Source of the DNA: Bryobacterales bacterium
GTDB taxonomy: Bacteria; Acidobacteriota; Terriglobia; Bryobacterales; Bryobacteraceae
Assembly (NCBI GenBank): GCA_026954325.1
Contig: JAIXKK010000166.1
Coordinates: 1-32,020 of the forward strand
Reading direction: 5' to 3'
Length of the DNA: 32,020 nucleotides
Shown here: one piece after another, positions 26,428 through 32,020 of the stretch
Layout: each line of letters opens with the position of its first letter
How positions within the stretch are numbered: the stretch's first letter is position 1
Notes under the pieces: generated by a model
What the model was told of the DNA's origin: nothing
What the model saw: the letters and a program-made list of their open reading frames with translations, nothing else
Database searches by the model: none
Position numbers and translations under genes: made by a program

Positions 26428-29400
26428 TGGCGAAGCGGACGGGGAGCGCGTCAGATGCTCTGTGGTTCAAGGACGCCATCATTTATGAACTGCACGTAAA
26501 GGCGTTCTTCGACGGCAATAATGACGGGATCGGGGACTTCGGAGGACTGCTGGAGAAGCTCGACTACCTGCAAGAGTTGGGGGTGACGTGCCTTTGGCTG
26601 CTGCCGTTTTTCCCCTCGCCGCTGCGCGATGACGGGTATGACATTGCCGATTATCTGAGTATCCATCCGAGCTATGGGAGCATGGAGGATTTCCGGGCGT
26701 TTCTGGATGCGGCGCATGACCGGGGGCTACAGGTGATGGTGGAGCTGGTGATCAACCACACGTCGGATCAGCACCCGTGGTTTCAGGCTGCGCGAAATGC
26801 GCCGCCGGGCTCGCCGGAGCGGGAGTTTTACGTCTGGAGCGATACCGATCAGAAGTACAAAGACGCGCGGATTATTTTCACGGATACGGAGAAAGGGAAC
26901 TGGACGTGGGATCCGGTGGCGAAGGCGTACTTCTGGCACCGGTTTTTTTCGCATCAGCCGGATTTGAATTTCGATAATCCGGCGGTGATCGACGAAGTGT
27001 TGAAGGCGATGCGGTTCTGGCTGGATATGGGGGTGGACGGACTGCGGCTGGACGCGATTCCGTACCTGGTGGAGCGGGAGGGAACGAATTGCGAGAACCT
27101 GCCGGAGACGCACGCGGTGATCCGGCGGATTCGCGAGGAGATGGACACGAACTATGAAGGGCGGATGATTCTGGCGGAGGCGAACCAATGGCCAAGCGAC
27201 GTGCTTCCGTATTTCGGCAACGGGGATGAGTGCCACATGGCGTTTCACTTTCCGCTGATGCCGCGGATCTTCATGGCGCTGCGGCTGGAAGACCGGATGC
27301 CGATTACGGACATCATGGGGCAGACGCCGAATATTCCGGAGACGTGCCAGTGGGGGATTTTCCTGCGGAATCACGATGAATTGACGCTGGAGATGGTGAG
27401 CGATGAAGAGCGGGACTATATGTACCTGGCCTACAGCGCCGATCCGCGGATGCGGATCAACATCGGGATCCGGCGGCGGCTGGCTCCGCTGATGGACAAC
27501 AACCGGCGGCGGATCGAACTGCTCAACAGCCTGCTGTTTTCGTTTCCGGGCACGCCGATTCTGTATTACGGCGATGAGATGGGGATGGGGGACAACATTT
27601 ATCTTGGGGACCGCAACGGCGTGCGGACGCCGATGCAATGGAACGGGGACCGCAACGGGGGATTTTCGCGGGCGAATCCGGCGAAGCTGTACAGCCCGCC
27701 GGTGATGGATCCGGTCTACGGATATGAAGCGGTGAACGTGGAGGCGCAGCAGAGCGATCCATCGTCGCTGCTGCACTGGATGCGGAACATGATCGCGCTG
27801 AGGAAGTTGTTCCGGGTGTTTGGACGGGGGACGATGGAGTTTCTGCATCCCTCGAACCGGAAGGTGATGGCGTATGTGCGGCGATTCGAGGGAGAGCAGG
27901 TGTTGTGCGTGGCGAACCTGTCGCGATTCGCGCAGCCGGTGGAACTGGACCTCTCCGAGTTGGAGGGGTTGAAGCCGGTGGAGATGTTGGGTTATGTGGA
28001 TTTTCCGGTGATTACAAAGCGGCCGTATCCGCTGACGCTGGGGCCGTACGGGTTTTTGTGGTTCGAGTTGCAGCGGGTGCGGGAGACGGTGGAAGAGCCG
28101 CCGGCAGAGGCTCCTGTTCCGGCGGGCGCGAGCGTGGGGAGCCTGCTGGGCGGGGCGTCGCGACAGATGCTGGAAGGGAGCGTGCTGCCGCGGTTTCTGG
28201 TGAAGCAGCGCTGGTATGGGAGCAAGTCGCGGCGGATACGGTCAGTAGCAGTTGTGGATTGGGCGGCGTGGGAGAGTGGGGAAAGGGCGCTGGCGCTGGT
28301 GGAGGCGCAATTTGAAAGCGGCCCGGCGGAGACTTACTTTCTTCCGCTGATGATGGCGACAGGGCACGAGGCGGAAGAGGTGGAAGAGGCGAGCCCGAAC
28401 GGGATTCTGTGTCCGGTTTCCACGCCGAAGGGGCCTGGAGTATTGTACGATGCGACGTTTGACGAGGGGGCGAACGCCGCGCTGTTGTCCGCGATCGAGG
28501 AGGGGAAGGAGTTTCCCACACAGCGAGGCGTGATCCGCGGAATGGCGGGCAGGGCGTACGCGGAGGCGCGCGGGGCATCGAGCGGACCGCTGGCGGCGGC
28601 GCGCGGCGCGGCCGAGCAGAGCAACACGTCGATTCTGTATGGCGGGCGGCTTATATTGAAGCTGTTCCGGCGGCAGGAAGCAGGGCCGAACCCGGATTGC
28701 GAGATCGGGCAATATCTGACGGAGAAGGCGGGGTTCGATCGCATTCCGCCGTTTGCGGGCGCGCTGGAATACGCCCGTAGCGGGCAGGAAGCGGCGACGC
28801 TGGCGATGGTGCAAGGGCTGGTGGCGAACGAAGGAGACGGATGGAAATGGACACTGGAGCAATTGGACCATTACTACGAGGACTGCGCGCCGATGGCGTA
28901 TCCGGGAGACGGCATAAGGGGAAAGTCCATTTTCGAACTATCGGAAAGCGAACCGTCCGTGCCGGCGCGGGAGCATCTGGGGATTTACTTGGATTCGGCG
29001 GCGATCCTGGGGAAGAGAACGGCCGAAATGCATGCGGCGCTGAGCGCGGCGAACGACAATCCGGCAATGAAGCCGGAGCCGATTGATGCGGGTTATCTTC
29101 GTGCTCTTGGCGGGCAGTTGCGGGAGCACGCGCAAGCCGTGCTGGACACGCTGAAGGAGAACCTATCGAAATTGCCGGACGAGGCGGTGGAGCAGGCGGG
29201 GTACGTGTTGAACCACAGGCGGCAGTTGCTGGATCGCTTTCATGCGGTGGAAAAACTGGAGGCGGGCGGCCTGCGGACACGGATCCACGGCGATTATCAT
29301 TTGGGCCAAGTGCTGCGGGTGAAGAACGATTACGTGATTCTGGATTTCGAGGGCGAGCCGGCGCGGCCGCTGGAGGAGCGCCGGGCGAAGCATTCTCCGC

Positions 29401-29726
29401 TGAAGGACGTGGCGGGGATGCTGCGGTCATTCAGCTATGCGGCGTACGCGTCGCTGTTGAACTATACAACACGGCGTCCGGACGATTACAGCCGGCTGGA
29501 GCCTTGGGGGCGGCTGTGGGAGAGCGCGACGGCTTCGGAGTTTCTGCGGGTGTATCTGGGGACAGCGGGGGAGGCGGACTTTCTTCCGGCGGACAGGCGA
29601 GGGATCCGCGCGCTGCTCGAGGCTTATCTGCTGGACAAAGCGTTATATGAGCTGCGGTATGAATTGAACAACCGTCCGGCGTGGATTCGCATCCCGCTGC
29701 TGGGCATTCTTTCCCTGGGGATATGA
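26427..29726 (+). CDS. treS: TreS-maltokinase fusion: trehalose synthase joined to maltose kinase (Pep2/Mak)
   Basis: The 1099-residue bifunctional protein interconverts trehalose and maltose, then phosphorylates maltose to maltose 1-phosphate for GlgE. Residues 1-548 are TreS: YELHVKAFFDGNNDGIGDF, nucleophile D209 (GLRLDAIPYL), E251 (LAEANQWP), D317 (RNHDELTLEM) and RTPMQWNGDRNGGFS. A Pro/Ala-rich linker (about 555-570) leads to the kinase, which shows FLVKQRWYGSKSR, LILKLFRR, the catalytic loop HGDYHLGQ (D956) and DFEGEP (D973, E975). Fusions of this type are known in several phyla and would channel maltose between the two sites. Both halves look complete. Its stop overlaps the glycosyltransferase start (ATGA). 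Confidence 0.96.
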   Translation: MAKRTGSASDALWFKDAIIYELHVKAFFDGNNDGIGDFGGLLEKLDYLQELGVTCLWLLPFFPSPLRDDGYDIADYLSIHPSYGSMEDFRAFLDAAHDRGLQVMVELVINHTSDQHPWFQAARNAPPGSPEREFYVWSDTDQKYKDARIIFTDTEKGNWTWDPVAKAYFWHRFFSHQPDLNFDNPAVIDEVLKAMRFWLDMGVDGLRLDAIPYLVEREGTNCENLPETHAVIRRIREEMDTNYEGRMILAEANQWPSDVLPYFGNGDECHMAFHFPLMPRIFMALRLEDRMPITDIMGQTPNIPETCQWGIFLRNHDELTLEMVSDEERDYMYLAYSADPRMRINIGIRRRLAPLMDNNRRRIELLNSLLFSFPGTPILYYGDEMGMGDNIYLGDRNGVRTPMQWNGDRNGGFSRANPAKLYSPPVMDPVYGYEAVNVEAQQSDPSSLLHWMRNMIALRKLFRVFGRGTMEFLHPSNRKVMAYVRRFEGEQVLCVANLSRFAQPVELDLSELEGLKPVEMLGYVDFPVITKRPYPLTLGPYGFLWFELQRVRETVEEPPAEAPVPAGASVGSLLGGASRQMLEGSVLPRFLVKQRWYGSKSRRIRSVAVVDWAAWESGERALALVEAQFESGPAETYFLPLMMATGHEAEEVEEASPNGILCPVSTPKGPGVLYDATFDEGANAALLSAIEEGKEFPTQRGVIRGMAGRAYAEARGASSGPLAAARGAAEQSNTSILYGGRLILKLFRRQEAGPNPDCEIGQYLTEKAGFDRIPPFAGALEYARSGQEAATLAMVQGLVANEGDGWKWTLEQLDHYYEDCAPMAYPGDGIRGKSIFELSESEPSVPAREHLGIYLDSAAILGKRTAEMHAALSAANDNPAMKPEPIDAGYLRALGGQLREHAQAVLDTLKENLSKLPDEAVEQAGYVLNHRRQLLDRFHAVEKLEAGGLRTRIHGDYHLGQVLRVKNDYVILDFEGEPARPLEERRAKHSPLKDVAGMLRSFSYAAYASLLNYTTRRPDDYSRLEPWGRLWESATASEFLRVYLGTAGEADFLPADRRGIRALLEAYLLDKALYELRYELNNRPAWIRIPLLGILSLGI

Positions 29727-30991
29727 CGGCCCGGCGTGGCAAGGAGAAGGAAGTAGTGGATGAAGCAAGAGCGGTTGAGGCAAAGGAGAGTCTGGAGCGT
29801 ATTGGCCAGGCGGCTGTGGTGATTGGGCTGGGAGCAGCGGGCGGGCAGGAAGCGGTGCGCAGGGCGATCCAGAGGACCGGCGACGCGGTGCGGCCGCTGG
29901 TGGAAGGAAGGGCGTTGATTGTGCATTCGGACGCGACGATCCCTGACGGCGGGTGTGTTGGGGAGGAGGACCGGGTGCGTCTGTTGGCGTTGCCGCTGCC
30001 CGAGGTGGACCGTCTCGCGGGCATCGGGCAGGGGGCGGGCGATCCCTTTCGCGCGTTGTTCGACGTATGCCGGAAAGTGGGGGGCAAGGCATGCGCGTTG
30101 ATCGGGTCGGAGTTGGAGAGCATCAGTGGAGGATCGATTCAAGGCCTGGTACGGCCGTTGATGGAGGGAAGCTGCGACCTGGCGGTTCCTTACTACCGGC
30201 AGCAGAAATTGGACGGGCTGATCAACAGCGGAATCGTGTATCCATTGACGCGCGCTTTGTACGGGAAGCGCATCCGCTATCCGCTGACGACGGATATCGG
30301 GGCCTCGGCGAAGTATATTGAACGCTTCTCGATGCCGGAGCGGAAGAACGGACGGATGGCCACGCTGGCGTGGCTGCCGGTGCGGGCGGTATGCGCGGGT
30401 ATGTCTGTCAGCCAGGTCCGGGTGGATTTGAAGCCGCCGCCGGCGAAAGGGAATCCGGACCTGAGTTCCACGCTGTCGCTGGTTCTCGATTCGATGTTTC
30501 TGGAGATGGACCGGAATGCGGCTGTGTGGCAAAAGGTGCGCGGGTCGCAAGCGGTGGTTACGCAAGGGGAGACGAAGGTGGAGGCGGAGGAGAGCGCGGC
30601 GGTGGAGGTGCACAAGATGGTGGATTCCTTCCAGATGGGGTATCGCAATCTGGTGGACGTTTGGGGAATGGCGCTGACGCCGGCGGCGATGCTGGAGTTG
30701 AAGAAACTGACGCGGCTGCCGGAGGAGCAGTTCCGGATGCCGGACGAGGTTTGGGTGAGGGTGGTTTATGATTTTGCGCTGGCACACCGGTTCCGGGTGA
30801 TGAGCCGCGACCACCTGCTGCGGGCGATGACGCCGGCGTACCTGGCGTGGGTGGCGTCGTACATTCTGGAGGTGCGAGGCGCGGGGCCGCGCATGGTGGA
30901 TGACCGGTTGGAGCGGCTTTGCCTCGCCTATGAGGCGAATAAGCCGTACTTGCTGTCGCGCTGGAGATGGCCGGACCGTTTTAACCCGTGA
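29723..30991 (+). CDS. GT81-like glycosyltransferase with altered DXD motif
   Basis: The 422-residue product starts at ATG 29723, overlapping the treS-mak stop. The first half resembles the GT-A fold of glucosyl-3-phosphoglycerate synthase and mannosylglycerate synthase relatives: VVIGLGAAGGQEAVRRAIQR, then LVRPLMEGSCDLAVPYYRQQ, YPLTRALYGKRIRYPLTTDI, and a C-terminal helical extension ending LLSRWRWPDRF. The position of the metal-binding DSD reads GSE (128-130). The GGDFG-like loop reads TTDIGAS, and the later segment KPPPAKGNPDL has no His where relatives carry one. The enzyme may be inactive, metal-independent or act on a different donor. Operon placement suggests a product built from or linked to glucan or trehalose metabolism; this is inference. 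Confidence 0.68.
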   Translation: MTARRGKEKEVVDEARAVEAKESLERIGQAAVVIGLGAAGGQEAVRRAIQRTGDAVRPLVEGRALIVHSDATIPDGGCVGEEDRVRLLALPLPEVDRLAGIGQGAGDPFRALFDVCRKVGGKACALIGSELESISGGSIQGLVRPLMEGSCDLAVPYYRQQKLDGLINSGIVYPLTRALYGKRIRYPLTTDIGASAKYIERFSMPERKNGRMATLAWLPVRAVCAGMSVSQVRVDLKPPPAKGNPDLSSTLSLVLDSMFLEMDRNAAVWQKVRGSQAVVTQGETKVEAEESAAVEVHKMVDSFQMGYRNLVDVWGMALTPAAMLELKKLTRLPEEQFRMPDEVWVRVVYDFALAHRFRVMSRDHLLRAMTPAYLAWVASYILEVRGAGPRMVDDRLERLCLAYEANKPYLLSRWRWPDRFNP

Positions 30992-31009
30992 CGGGGAGAG
31001 GAGAGAGGT

Positions 31010-31711
31010 ATGTGGAACCAAGTGGAAGATGCCTTGAACGAATCAGTGAAGCAGGTGATTACGGGGGTGGCGCACATGCTGCCGGGAGTTCTTGCTCTCG
31101 TGGTGGCGCTGTTGTTCTCGCTTGTGCTGGCGTGGATCATCGGGCATGTGCTGCGGCGATCGCTGCGGGGAATCGATTTTGACCAACGGCTGGCGAGTTG
31201 GGGATTTTCGGGGTTAAGCGACTGGTCTCCGGGGAAGAGTCCGGCGTTGCTGGTGTCGCGAATTGTGTCGTGGGGGGTGGTGCTGGTGGGATTGCTGATC
31301 GGGGTGGCGGCATTCGACGCCACGCTGACGTCGCAACTGGTGATGAATCTGTTCGCGTATCTGCCGAACCTGCTGGCGGCGGTGGTGGTGCTGGTGGTGG
31401 GCAATGTACTGGCGCGGTTCCTGGCGCGGGGGGTGCTGATCGGGGCGGTGAACATGAACCTGCACTATGCGCGCCTGCTGAGCCTGGGGGTGAAGTGGCT
31501 GGTGATTGTGCTGAGCGCGGCGATGGCGTTGAATCACCTGGGGATCGGGGGACGGATTGTGGATCTGGCCTTCGGGATTCTGTTCGGGGGGATCGTGCTG
31601 GCGCTGGCGCTGGCGGTGGGGTTGGGATCGAAGGACCTGGTGAGCCGGTCGCTCGAGAAGCAGACGGTGCGGATGGAGGAGGAGAAGCCGGAGGCTTTCC
31701 ATCATTTGTAG
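31010..31711 (+). CDS. Mechanosensitive-channel-family membrane protein (conserved TM helix repeats, CmpX-like)
   Basis: The 233-residue protein is mostly hydrophobic, with probable membrane helices at 25-48, 83-104, 113-135, 156-176 and 183-205. The repeated pattern (LPNLLAAVVVLVVGNVLARFLAR and a similar N-terminal helix) and the closing VGLGSKDLVSRSLE resemble the conserved TM helix proteins related to MscS, such as Pseudomonas CmpX. The soluble beta and C-terminal domains of MscS are absent. Such proteins are thought to respond to membrane tension. ATG 31010 follows GGGGAGAGGAGAGAGG, a strong ribosome site, 18 bases after the glycosyltransferase stop, so it is probably the last gene of the operon. 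It converges on the partial gene that follows, with no visible terminator between. Confidence 0.8.
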   Translation: MWNQVEDALNESVKQVITGVAHMLPGVLALVVALLFSLVLAWIIGHVLRRSLRGIDFDQRLASWGFSGLSDWSPGKSPALLVSRIVSWGVVLVGLLIGVAAFDATLTSQLVMNLFAYLPNLLAAVVVLVVGNVLARFLARGVLIGAVNMNLHYARLLSLGVKWLVIVLSAAMALNHLGIGGRIVDLAFGILFGGIVLALALAVGLGSKDLVSRSLEKQTVRMEEEKPEAFHHL

Positions 31712-31734
31712 GGGCAATCCGCGGCGATTCTGCA

Positions 31735-32020
31735 TCAATCGAGACGGGAAGCGAGGCCGCGGGCCTGGAGGTCGGCCTCTTTTTCGGGCAGGCCGGCGAC
31801 TCCGGCAATCCAGTTGCCTTTGGCGAAGACGAAGACGGGGCGCTTGCCATCCATGCCGAAGTAGCCTCCGAAGGAGGGGATGAGCTTCGCGCCGGTGAGC
31901 GCTTTTTTCCAATCGAGCAGGAGAAGAGCGGCGTCGGTGGGGGACGGGAGTTTTCCGACAAACATGTCGAACTCGCGGGCTCCTTTGCGGTAGCGGGCAA
32001 GCGTGCCTCCGGGCAGGAAC
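31735..32020 (-). CDS. Partial gene, C-terminal end of a protein of unknown function (possibly DUF6599-like)
   Basis: The - strand frame is open from the window edge to TGA at 31737-31735 and shows 94 residues. Visible stretches are FLPGGTLARYRKGAREFDMF, LLDWKKALTGAKLIPSFGG, YFGMDGKRPVFVFAKGNWIA and GVAGLPEKEADLQARGLAS. The end pattern (a strand 'FVFAKGNWIAGVAGL' followed by a helix to the C-terminus) recalls the DUF6599 group seen in Acidobacteriota, but I cannot confirm it. An internal ATG at 31965 is not likely the start because the sequence before it is also protein-like with the same C-ending codon use. The two genes converge with 23 bases between them. Confidence 0.6.
   Translation of the reverse strand, partial: FLPGGTLARYRKGAREFDMFVGKLPSPTDAALLLLDWKKALTGAKLIPSFGGYFGMDGKRPVFVFAKGNWIAGVAGLPEKEADLQARGLASRLD

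Noticed and set aside
28242..29430. Several open frames on the - strand opposite the maltokinase half of the fusion
   Set aside because: They are Pro/Ser/Ala/Arg-rich complements without motifs, and the kinase motifs on + account for the sequence.
1..32020. tRNA, rRNA, CRISPR arrays, insertion sequences, prophage genes
   Set aside because: No cloverleaf-like segment, regular repeat-spacer pattern, transposase motif or phage structural gene was seen in reading both strands.

Overview
The window is GC-rich, tightly packed bacterial DNA, with almost every gene on the + strand and many start/stop overlaps. Gene content points to Acidobacteriota, probably a Solibacter/Bryobacter-like lineage. The clues are an exported sulfatase and a TIM-barrel sugar isomerase with Arg-Arg leaders, a Uma2 gene, a CitE-like DUF6986 aldolase, AddAB in place of RecBCD, and a large GlgE/trehalose operon. 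This assignment is inference from gene content; no rRNA gene or marker phylogeny is available here. Third codon positions favour G in + strand genes and C in - strand genes, which looks like replication-strand skew.

Layout. Positions 1-828 hold the 3' part of a sigma-54 activator. Positions 859-1974 encode a DUF6986 aldolase. Positions 1977-8500 hold a complete addB-addA helicase-nuclease pair, followed by a sulfatase (8511-9899). A Uma2 gene broken by a probable 8-nt deletion (9906-10452) comes next. A perfect inverted repeat and a near-consensus sigma-70 promoter then lead to a small histidine-kinase-like protein whose ATP-binding motifs have decayed (10598-11299). A sugar isomerase, a DinG-type helicase, a QueD-like enzyme, a convergent ferredoxin, a papain-like peptidase with a very acidic N-terminus, and a STAS protein follow. 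A frameshifted VOC gene lies on the - strand at 16627-17033.

The centrepiece is 17290-31711, a nearly gapless operon: glgE, a glgX remnant, glgB, treZ, treY, a treS-maltokinase fusion, a GT81-like glycosyltransferase and a mechanosensitive-channel-family membrane protein. TreY and TreZ release trehalose from alpha-glucan. TreS makes maltose from trehalose, maltokinase makes maltose 1-phosphate, GlgE extends alpha-1,4-glucan and GlgB branches it. Both directions of trehalose-glucan exchange are therefore encoded in one transcription unit. The debranching enzyme that usually belongs to the breakdown arm (glgX/treX) is reduced to fused fragments in the glgE-glgB junction. The last two genes suggest a link to osmotic stress or to a further glycoside product. 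The glycosyltransferase has lost the usual DXD metal motif, so its activity is uncertain.

A convergent partial gene of unknown function enters from the right edge on the - strand. I saw no tRNA, rRNA, CRISPR array, insertion sequence or phage gene.
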